Below, one piece after another: positions 1 to 5,018 of a stretch of DNA of 5,564 nucleotides. Position 1 is the first letter of the stretch. Every line of letters starts with the position of its first letter. The notes under the pieces are model-generated. The model saw only the letters and a list, made by a program, of their open reading frames with translations. It was not told where the DNA came from and did not search any database. Origin of the DNA: Anaerolineales bacterium (GTDB lineage: Bacteria > Chloroflexota > Anaerolineae > Anaerolineales > UBA6663); assembly GCA_016789245.1 (NCBI GenBank), contig JAEURM010000147.1, forward strand, positions 1 through 5,564, written 5' to 3'. Position numbers and translations under genes: made by a program.

Positions 1-318
1 GCCTTGAGAAAAGCCCAGTAGAAAAGTTTGCGCGGGCGGAATGCCCACCGTGTGAACGTGGGCTAGCAGGCTGGTGATTTTTTCTAGCGCGGAGGTGAGC
101 CACGGTTCATTGCTGGCAACAGGCGCAATAAAACGATTGGGATACCACGCATGCTGAGCGGCTTGTGGCGCTAGATAGGCCAGGCCGGTTTGCTTAAATT
201 CAGCCGCAAAGGCAAGGATGCTTTCCGCATCGGCCCCACGCCCGTGAAGCATAATCATAGCGGCGCGGGCTTCTTCTAACGGCGTACCAGCGGCGTAGGT
301 GGGTTGAGTGTTGTGCAT
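1..318 (-). CDS. Phospholipase/carboxylesterase-type alpha/beta hydrolase (MhqD-like), 3' end cut by window edge
   Basis: An open frame runs without a stop from an ATG at 318 to the left edge and gives 106 residues, about half the 200-220 usual for this family (COG0400). Seen: a LHGRGAD motif at residues 24-30, which fits the oxyanion-hole loop, and GFSQG at 102-106, a G-x-S-x-G nucleophile elbow with Ser104 as predicted nucleophile. The Asp and His of the triad would lie beyond the edge. There is no signal peptide, so it should be cytoplasmic. It starts 32 bp after the dioxygenase stop and is probably in the same operon. Known: in Bacillus subtilis mhqD encodes such a hydrolase next to the dioxygenase gene mhqE, and COG0400 hydrolases beside tandem-VOC dioxygenases are a recurrent pairing. 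Inferred: it hydrolyses an ester linked to aromatic or quinone detoxification; the substrate is unknown. No clear Shine-Dalgarno lies in front of the ATG. The start is chosen because the protein begins shortly before the first beta strand and later Met codons (21, 23) would cut into it. Confidence 0.88.
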   Translation of the reverse strand, partial: MHNTQPTYAAGTPLEEARAAMIMLHGRGADAESILAFAAEFKQTGLAYLAPQAAQHAWYPNRFIAPVASNEPWLTSALEKITSLLAHVHTVGIPPAQTFLLGFSQG

Positions 319-323
319 TTTTT

Positions 324-338
324 GCAGGGCGCCCTTGC
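324..338. repeat. Short palindrome between dioxygenase and hydrolase genes
   Basis: AGGGCGCCCT (326-335) is a perfect 10-bp palindrome, extended by GC/GC outside with a one-base bulge. It lies within the 32-bp gap just before the MhqD-like start (ATG 318). In RNA it has no loop at its centre, so it is more readily read as a protein-binding site than as a terminator. It may be chance. Confidence 0.25.
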
Positions 339-350
339 TTGTTCTTCAAA

Positions 351-1415
351 TCACTCTAAGACAATCGGCTTCAACACGCGCTCAATGTCACGGCGGTGCG
401 GCTCATATTGTGCTGGCAGTTTCAGCGCACGGCCTAGGCTGGCCACGTCTTCATCCACCGCAAAGCCCGGGCCATTGGTGGCCAGTTCCACAATGTGGCC
501 GTCTGGGTCATTGGTGTAAATGCTCTTGAAGTACGTTCGATCCATCACCGGCGAAACGCGCAGATAGGCTCTGGCGATTTTTTCACGCCACTCTAATTGA
601 GAAGCGTCATCGGCCACGGCCAGCGCAAAATGATGGGTTTGGCCCACGCCCATTTGCGCCGGACGAACTTTGCGCGGGTCGCGCTCAAAGTACGTAATCA
701 GCGTGCCGGGGCGGCCATCACCCACGCCCCAATACCAGTGCGCGGAGGTGGGGTCATCAAAATTACTCGTCATTTTCACTTTGCGCATGCCCAGCAAGCC
801 GCTAAAAAACGCTTCGGTGCGTTTAATATCCGCGCAGATGGCGGTGATGTGGTGCATGCCCTGCTTCAGCGCCATTTCTGGCGTGATGGCCGGCACTAGC
901 TCCGGCCACGTGGTAGCTTTGATTTTCTCTTCATCACGGTTGCGCACAATCATTTCGGCGGGCGGCTCACGGTAAGCCGTGCCAATCGCCTCGGCGGCTT
1001 CGTCCATCGTCCAGCCGGGGCCGTTGGTAGCAATTTCAATAATCACGCCGTCCGGGTCTTGAAAGTAAATGGATTTGAAGTAGTGCCGGTCTAGTGGCCC
1101 ATCCACCTTTAGCCCCAAATCATTCAGGCGGCGCTTCCATTTCAGCAAGCCATCGTAATCATTCACGGCCAACGCAAAGTGGTGTGTGCCGCCAATGCCC
1201 CAATGGCCTTTAGGCGCTTGCGGCCACTCAAAGAAAGTTACAGCTGAACCGGGGCTTCCCACGTCATTACCAAAGTACAAGTGGTAGCTATCCGGCGCAT
1301 CAAAGTTGACGGTTTTCTTAACGAAGCGTAGGCCTAAAGTTTTGGTGTAAAAATCTACAGTGCGTTGCGCGTCTGAGCAAACGAGGGTGATGTGGTGGAG
1401 GCCGAGGATAGTCAT
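351..1415 (-). CDS. Ring-cleaving dioxygenase with two VOC modules (MhqA/MhqE/MhqO type)
   Basis: This 354-residue protein has two vicinal-oxygen-chelate halves, about residues 1-145 and 183-325. Each keeps a possible 2-His-1-Glu metal site: His7/8, His78/79 and Glu127 in the first half, His188/189, His261/262 and Glu310 in the second. The halves share obvious repeats (HHIT, THHFALAV, YFKSIY, NDPDG/QDPDG, ATNGPG), so this is an internal duplication with both copies apparently metal-competent. Length is slightly above the usual 310-330 of the family. Known: MhqA, MhqE and MhqO of Bacillus subtilis are related extradiol-type dioxygenases induced by methylhydroquinone and catechol. Inferred: cytoplasmic, metal-dependent opening of hydroquinone or catechol rings. 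The gene lies 37 bp after the MFS gene and 32 bp before the MhqD-like hydrolase, consistent with one operon. Only a weak GAG lies about 8 nt before the ATG. The exact substrate cannot be read from sequence; a non-dioxygenase VOC role is possible but less likely. Confidence 0.9.
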   Translation of the reverse strand: MTILGLHHITLVCSDAQRTVDFYTKTLGLRFVKKTVNFDAPDSYHLYFGNDVGSPGSAVTFFEWPQAPKGHWGIGGTHHFALAVNDYDGLLKWKRRLNDLGLKVDGPLDRHYFKSIYFQDPDGVIIEIATNGPGWTMDEAAEAIGTAYREPPAEMIVRNRDEEKIKATTWPELVPAITPEMALKQGMHHITAICADIKRTEAFFSGLLGMRKVKMTSNFDDPTSAHWYWGVGDGRPGTLITYFERDPRKVRPAQMGVGQTHHFALAVADDASQLEWREKIARAYLRVSPVMDRTYFKSIYTNDPDGHIVELATNGPGFAVDEDVASLGRALKLPAQYEPHRRDIERVLKPIVLE

Positions 1416-1452
1416 AGTGAATTCTCAATAAAGAGTAACAAACAATTGGTTA

Positions 1453-2709
1453 TTAGTTATTCGTTGTTACCTTGGGAACTGGTCTTTGAATTGGGAGTTG
1501 ATACAGCCGCGCGGCGGTGAGGGCGATGGTGAGAAGGGTGATGGAGCCGGCCGCCAGCATCGCCTGATTGGGGCCGATGTTATCAAAGATATAGCCGGAG
1601 AGTAGTGGGCCAATCATGTTGCCTAGCGCGGAGGCGGATTGATTAAGGCCAATCACCCGGCCCCGTTGATTGGGCGGGGCGGTGTACGTGAGCAGGGCAA
1701 TGAGCGCCGGCAGGCTAATACTGCCGCCAATGGAAAGGAGCGGCACTGAGGGGATGGCAGTGAGTAGATAAGGGAACAAACCCAAAATCAGGATGCCAGT
1801 GCCACGCGCCAAGTTGCCAAACACCACCAAATGCTTTTCGCCAAAGCGCTTTACCAAAGGCCCCACCAGCCACGCCTGTGCAGAAACATTGAGCAGGCCT
1901 ACGGCCGCCAAAATGCCGCTGATGATGAGTTGCAGTTGCGCTTGTGGGTAACCGGCCAGTGCCGTGCGTTCAAACCATAGGGCATAAATGGTCTGGAAGG
2001 CGAAGAAGGCGAGATTGATGCCGAACGCAATGGTGAGAAGCAAACCAAGCGCAGGGATTTTCCGCGCTTCTTGCGGCAGGCGGATGAGTTCTTGAAAGGG
2101 GGTTTTCCAACTAATGACATGTTCGTGGTTGCGTTTTTCGGGCGGCAGTGATTCTGGCAGAAGGAAGATGCTGAGTAAGATCGTCAGTAGTGAAAAACCA
2201 GCGGCGGCAAAGAACGGAATGCGCTCACTGCCTAAGAAGGCGGCCAAGGAGCCGCCCAGCGCCGGGCCAAACACAAAGCCGGCCCCAAAGGCCGCGTTGA
2301 TGATGCCTAAGCCGCGCGCCCGATTCTTTTCGTCTGTAATATCGCTTAGATAGGCTTGCGCCACGGAAATGTTGCCGCCCGTGAAGCCATCAATCAGCCG
2401 CGCCACGTAAATCCACCCAATGTTCACTGCGGAGCCAGTGAGCAAGAGCGCGCCGAGGGTGCCGATTTGCGACACAATCAAGACGGGCCGCCGACCGTAC
2501 TTATCTGAAAGGCGGCCTAACAACGGCCCAGCAAATAGTTGGGCCGCAAAGAACACGCTGGTGAGGCCTGTAATCAATTGCGCTGTTGCGCCCAAATCAT
2601 TTTTGGCGAAGAGCGGCAAAATGGGGATGGTGATGCCCAAACCCAGCACATCCACAAACACAATCATGAAGATGGGGAAGAGGGGTGAGCGAAAAAAGTT
2701 GAAGTTCAT
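1453..2709 (-). CDS. MFS multidrug/tetracycline-type efflux transporter (DHA1 family, TetA-like)
   Basis: The 418-residue protein fits a 12-helix major facilitator of the proton-antiporter DHA1 group. Seen: an N-terminal helix with the D20-VLGLGITIPILP signature common in TetA-like proteins; motif A (GRLSDKYGRRP, residues 65-75) between helices 2 and 3; a motif-B-like RLIDGFTGG (104-112) in helix 4; a motif-C-like GAGFVFGPALGG (142-153) in helix 5, typical of antiporters; LPESLPPEKR (184-193) at the end of helix 6 leading to a cytoplasmic loop of about 30 residues; and a degenerate second motif A (GPLVKRFG, 283-290). Twelve helices can be placed by hydrophobicity, so the protein looks full length and inner-membrane. 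Inferred: proton-driven export of a small hydrophobic compound. Among aromatic-detoxification genes, an aromatic or quinone substrate is plausible, but specificity cannot be read from sequence. It follows the esterase after 64 bp and precedes the dioxygenase by 37 bp. No Shine-Dalgarno is visible directly before the ATG. Confidence 0.92.
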   Translation of the reverse strand: MNFNFFRSPLFPIFMIVFVDVLGLGITIPILPLFAKNDLGATAQLITGLTSVFFAAQLFAGPLLGRLSDKYGRRPVLIVSQIGTLGALLLTGSAVNIGWIYVARLIDGFTGGNISVAQAYLSDITDEKNRARGLGIINAAFGAGFVFGPALGGSLAAFLGSERIPFFAAAGFSLLTILLSIFLLPESLPPEKRNHEHVISWKTPFQELIRLPQEARKIPALGLLLTIAFGINLAFFAFQTIYALWFERTALAGYPQAQLQLIISGILAAVGLLNVSAQAWLVGPLVKRFGEKHLVVFGNLARGTGILILGLFPYLLTAIPSVPLLSIGGSISLPALIALLTYTAPPNQRGRVIGLNQSASALGNMIGPLLSGYIFDNIGPNQAMLAAGSITLLTIALTAARLYQLPIQRPVPKVTTNN

Positions 2710-2724
2710 GTAATTAGGATGTGA

Positions 2725-2756
2725 TTGGAGAGATGGAGAATGCTCTTATCCTCCAA
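2725..2756 (-). repeat. Possible hairpin in the leader of the MFS gene
   Basis: TTGGAG (2725-2730) and CTCCAA (2751-2756) are exact complements with a 20-bp interior that itself contains CTCC/GGAG copies, so the minus-strand RNA could form alternative stems. It occupies half of the 64-bp gap between the esterase stop and the MFS start. No T-tract follows, so it does not look like a terminator. Confidence 0.25.
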
Positions 2757-2773
2757 GCCTTCAATTCTCTGTT

Positions 2774-3565
2774 TTAGTCTTTCAACAAAAACCGAATTGC
2801 ATCTGGCAAGCGGCGCGCCCACGCACTCTCGGTGTGCCGGGCCCCTTTTTCGGCTAAATATTTTAGATTGTGGTTGGGTTGGTAACCTTTTTGCTTCAAT
2901 ACATCACGCATGGCCTTAGCGCTTGATTCGCGCGTGCCATGATCTAGGTAAAGGCGGCCATCGTTGAAGCGTGCGTGGCGCACGTAATCGTAAATGGCGC
3001 CGTTGGCCAGCCAGAGCGATGGGCTCATGACGCCCGCCAGCCCAAATACTTCTGGCCGGCGGAAGAAGGCATACAAACTAATGAGGCCGCCCATGGAAGA
3101 ACCAAGGATGCCAGTGTGCCAGCGGCCCGGTTCGGTGCTGAAGTTAGCATCAATCAGCGGCTTTACCGTGTCCACTACAAAATTCACATAGTCTTCACCA
3201 CGGCCCGCCCACTTGCCAAACGGAAAAGGATTGTATTCAGCGATGCGCTCATTGCCAGCATGGTGCAGGCCTACCACAATCGCTTCTCGGCCCTCGCGGC
3301 TCAGGCCTTCCAATGTCTCATCAACTTTCCATTCCATGCCGCCATAAGCCGTGGCCGCATCAAACAAGTTTTGCCCATCTTGCATGTATAACACCGGGTA
3401 ACGGCGGCCACTCCAATGGTAAGAAGGCGGCAAATAAACTAACACCGTGCGGTGATTGTTTAGTTGCGGGCTAAAAAAATTGAGAGCAACTTGAATGTTA
3501 CCAACAACGGTGTTGTGTCCGGGCCGTACCCCGTAAGTGTGCCACTGGGCAAAAGGAACCAGCAT
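2774..3565 (-). CDS. Esterase D / enterochelin-esterase-like alpha/beta hydrolase
   Basis: A 263-residue putative esterase (PF00756-type fold). Seen: an N-terminal strand region with VLVYLPPSY (41-49), typical of this family; YPVLYMQDGQNLFD (56-69), where the MQDGQN segment is characteristic; the nucleophile elbow GSSMGG (155-160) with Ser157 as nucleophile; LYLDHGT (205-211), a candidate site for the acidic residue (Asp208); and ARHTESAW (242-249) with His244 as the likely catalytic histidine. No signal peptide is present, so it should be cytoplasmic. The start is well fixed: the codon directly before ATG 3565 is an in-frame TGA. There is no good Shine-Dalgarno; an AGGA lies 14 nt upstream, too far to be typical. 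Known relatives include enterochelin/IroE-type esterases and S-formylglutathione hydrolase-like proteins. Substrate is not predictable. The context suggests an aromatic ester, or a catechol-containing compound that would feed the neighbouring dioxygenases. It is first in the left-hand block, after the 148-bp spacer. Confidence 0.88.
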   Translation of the reverse strand: MLVPFAQWHTYGVRPGHNTVVGNIQVALNFFSPQLNNHRTVLVYLPPSYHWSGRRYPVLYMQDGQNLFDAATAYGGMEWKVDETLEGLSREGREAIVVGLHHAGNERIAEYNPFPFGKWAGRGEDYVNFVVDTVKPLIDANFSTEPGRWHTGILGSSMGGLISLYAFFRRPEVFGLAGVMSPSLWLANGAIYDYVRHARFNDGRLYLDHGTRESSAKAMRDVLKQKGYQPNHNLKYLAEKGARHTESAWARRLPDAIRFLLKD

Positions 3566-3590
3566 TCAGCGCGTTTTCGTCCTATATTCT

Positions 3591-3649
3591 CCGTTTCAGA
3601 TTTGGGTGTAGGCCAGATACAAATGTAGGGCAGGGGCCGAGTGAAACGG
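3591..3649. repeat. 8-bp perfect inverted repeat in the 148-bp spacer
   Basis: CCGTTTCA at 3591-3598 is the exact reverse complement of TGAAACGG at 3642-3649, with 43 bp between the arms. It lies upstream of the esterase start and downstream (in transcription) of the TACAAT hexamer. It could be a split operator, but a chance match of this length in a region of this size is not very improbable. Confidence 0.3.
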
Positions 3650-3656
3650 TTTGGTT

Positions 3657-3690
3657 ATTGTATCGCGCTTACCGAATGCGGCGGAGTCAA
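3657..3690 (-). promoter_or_regulatory. Weak candidate promoter upstream of the esterase block
   Basis: On the minus strand TTGACT (3690-3685) and TACAAT (3662-3657) each match the sigma70 -35 and -10 consensus at five of six positions, but the 22-bp spacer is too long for a standard promoter. Position favours it: it lies after the DUF5519 stop and about 90 nt before the esterase ATG. Treat as a candidate only. Confidence 0.2.
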
Positions 3691-3713
3691 AAAGTGCGCG
3701 GCTCCACCCTAAA

Positions 3714-4136
3714 TTAAACGCGGGCGGTTTTTTGTTTAGCCGCTAGCTCGTATGAAAGTTGAAACAGCTCAATGGCTTTGGCCACATCTTCGGGTTTACG
3801 CAGGTAGAAGCTAACCCAGCCGGTATCCGGCAGAATGTGATGTGGCTCCGCGCGGCCAGCGGCCACCACTTCATCGCGCACTTTTTTGGGGAAGGGAAGA
3901 TCTACTAACCAATCACCGTGAATATGCCCCAGTTCACGCTTCTCACCTAAGCGGTATTCCGTGCCGCCAAAGCGGTGTGGCACAGCGTTAACGCCCGGCC
4001 AAGTGAGTAGGGTTTGATTGATGGTGTGACTAGCGCCACGGATGCTCATTTCCGGCCTCCCAAAACTTTCCAACCCAAATTTAAGTAATGATTTGGCCGC
4101 ACGCCAAATTCTCAGCGGCCACGTCACTGGGCTCAT
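3714..4136 (-). CDS. DUF5519 ('luciferase family') small protein
   Basis: A 140-residue protein recognised by motifs of the DUF5519 family: PHRFGGTEYRLG (53-64), RELGHIHGDWLVDLPFP (67-83) and RAEPHHILPDTGWVSFYLR (95-113). The database name 'luciferase' should not be read as light production; to my knowledge the function of the bacterial members is unknown. Conserved His71, His73, His99 and His100 stand out and could bind a metal or act in catalysis. The ATG at 4136 overlaps the catE stop as ATGA, which suggests translational coupling. There is a second possible start at Met30 (4047-4049), preceded by GGAGG at 6-nt spacing, the only good Shine-Dalgarno in the window; it gives a 111-residue protein that keeps the whole conserved domain. 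The extra N-terminal segment (residues 1-29) is basic and amphipathic. Which start is used is open. Tight linkage to catE suggests a shared role, but that is inference. Confidence 0.82.
   Translation of the reverse strand: MSPVTWPLRIWRAAKSLLKFGLESFGRPEMSIRGASHTINQTLLTWPGVNAVPHRFGGTEYRLGEKRELGHIHGDWLVDLPFPKKVRDEVVAAGRAEPHHILPDTGWVSFYLRKPEDVAKAIELFQLSYELAAKQKTARV
4047..4060 (-). promoter_or_regulatory. Strong Shine-Dalgarno before an internal ATG of the DUF5519 gene
   Basis: On the minus strand GGAGG (4060-4056) stands six bases before an in-frame ATG (4049-4047). It is the best ribosome-binding site in the window, and the conserved domain begins only after it. It therefore competes with the ATGA-coupled start at 4136 as the true initiation site, or allows two protein forms of 140 and 111 residues. 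Confidence 0.5.
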
Positions 4137-4987
4137 GCGGCGTGCGTGAAAATGAGCTGATTCTGCGAGGGGTCACGCACCAACCAGCCGTTGGTTTGTG
4201 GCTCAACACTAAGGCCGGCGGCCAGCACGCGGCTGTGAACTTGCGCTAAATCCGCTGTGGTGGGCAGAGTGATGATGAATGACCGTAAGCTGATAGACTC
4301 GGGCGGCGGTGGCGGCGCGTTGAGCGTGCCCCAAGTGTTCAAACCAAGGTGGTGGTGATAGCCGCCCGCCGAAACAAACGCCGCACCGTTCCACTCGGCC
4401 ATCACGTCAAAGCCCAACACATCGCGGTAAAACCTCACCGCTTCCGGCACGTGGCGCACATGCAAGTGCATGTGGCCCAGCACGGTGTTGGCATGTAAAC
4501 CGCTCCACGCGGGTGGTTCTTCCCCTAATTCGGCCAAAATGCCGTCTATATCCAATGGTTCACTGCCCATGCGGAAATTACCGGCCGCGTCTACCCAATC
4601 CGTGCGCGGGCGGTCACGGTAAATTTCAATGCCATGCCCATCTGGGTCACCCAAGTAAATGGCTTCACTCACCAAATGGTCTGAGAAGCCTTGCACGGGC
4701 GTGCGCGTTTCGGCTAAGCGGTGCAGTGATTGCGCCAACTCAAAGCGGGAGGGCGTGAGGATAGCGAAGTGATATAACCCAGTGGTTCGGGGGGCGCGCT
4801 TGGCGGTAGGCCGCTCGGTGAGCGTAAGTAAATCGGTGCGGCCCGCACCTAAGTAGGCCGTATTGTTTTCTTGCCGGTGCACTCTAAAACCCAGTGCTTG
4901 CTGATAAAACTCCACCGAGCGCGGCAGATTGGTGACGTTGAGATGAACCGGGCCAAGGGTGAGATTCGCGGGCAGTGAAGGCTTCAT
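4133..4987 (-). CDS. catE: Catechol 2,3-dioxygenase, CatE family (two-module VOC protein)
   Basis: The 284-residue length equals that of the Bacillus subtilis CatE group, and the protein matches it in pattern from end to end. Module 1 (about 10-125) has His15 (GPVHLNV), His73 (GLYHFAIL) and Glu121 (GIEIYRDRP). Module 2 (about 168-282) has GHMHLHV (171-177), FVSAGGYHHHLGLNTWG (204-220) and VRDPSQNQLIF (270-280), where the Glu usually closing a VOC metal site is missing. Known: CatE performs extradiol cleavage of catechol in the cytoplasm and belongs to the CatR/YodB-controlled catDE operon of B. subtilis. Inferred: the same reaction here, catechol to 2-hydroxymuconic semialdehyde. It follows the quinone reductase after 31 bp and overlaps the DUF5519 start by 4 bp. 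There is no Shine-Dalgarno before the ATG; a TAAAAT hexamer ends 7 nt upstream, which would suit a leaderless transcript. A proline run (APPPPPES, 225-232) lies between strands of module 2. Confidence 0.9.
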   Translation of the reverse strand: MKPSLPANLTLGPVHLNVTNLPRSVEFYQQALGFRVHRQENNTAYLGAGRTDLLTLTERPTAKRAPRTTGLYHFAILTPSRFELAQSLHRLAETRTPVQGFSDHLVSEAIYLGDPDGHGIEIYRDRPRTDWVDAAGNFRMGSEPLDIDGILAELGEEPPAWSGLHANTVLGHMHLHVRHVPEAVRFYRDVLGFDVMAEWNGAAFVSAGGYHHHLGLNTWGTLNAPPPPPESISLRSFIITLPTTADLAQVHSRVLAAGLSVEPQTNGWLVRDPSQNQLIFTHAA

Positions 4988-5016
4988 GCTAGATATTTTA
5001 CGCCAGTCTGTCTAGC
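4988..5016. repeat. Inverted repeat around a -10-like hexamer before catE
   Basis: GCTAGA (4988-4993) and TCTAGC (5011-5016) are exact reverse complements with 17 bp between them. The minus-strand hexamer TAAAAT (4995-5000), one mismatch from the -10 consensus, lies in the loop and ends 7 nt before the catE ATG. The arm-to-arm distance is 23 bp, about two helical turns. This would fit an operator overlapping a promoter for a leaderless catE transcript, but no convincing -35 is visible and six-base arms can arise by chance. Confidence 0.3.
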
Positions 5017-5018
5017 GG

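Larger units (their letters stand above)
3566..3713. other. Largest intergenic spacer, possible internal promoter region
   Basis: These 148 bp separate the DUF5519 gene from the esterase and are the only sizeable non-coding stretch. Reading the minus strand it holds a TACAAT hexamer (3657-3662), one mismatch from the sigma70 -10 consensus. A TTGACT (3685-3690) lies 22 bp upstream of it, longer than the ideal 17 bp. Nearer the esterase ATG there is a TATAGG (3581-3586). An 8-bp inverted repeat (3591-3598 and 3642-3649) lies between these elements. A weak hairpin (3680-3686 with 3702-3708) follows the DUF5519 stop but has no T-tract. Whether the seven genes form one transcript or two cannot be decided from this. 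Confidence 0.4.

Noticed and set aside
597..899. Plus-strand open frames inside the dioxygenase gene (also at 304-529 and 670-975)
   Set aside because: They lie antisense to a clearly conserved gene, show no family motifs, and overlap each other in different frames; they are shadows of the minus-strand coding sequence.
2710..2752. Short leader peptide before the MFS gene ending in ATGA overlap
   Set aside because: A frame ending at the MFS start exists with a GGAGG upstream, but it would need an ATT start codon, and 11 random codons without a stop are common.
2975..3391. 138-codon plus-strand open frame opposite the esterase
   Set aside because: It is antisense to the esterase catalytic core, has no recognisable domain, and its length is explained by the codon bias of the opposite strand.
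3680..3708. Terminator after the DUF5519 gene
   Set aside because: A 7-bp stem with one G-U pair and a 15-nt loop can be drawn, but the T-run lies in the loop and no T-tract follows the stem.
3714..4136. Bioluminescence function for the 'luciferase family' protein
   Set aside because: The name comes from a domain label; there are no other lux-type genes here and nothing in the sequence supports light emission.
4301..4320. GGC-rich microsatellite-like run
   Set aside because: It encodes the proline stretch of CatE in frame, in a position where relatives also have prolines, and is not an independent repeat.
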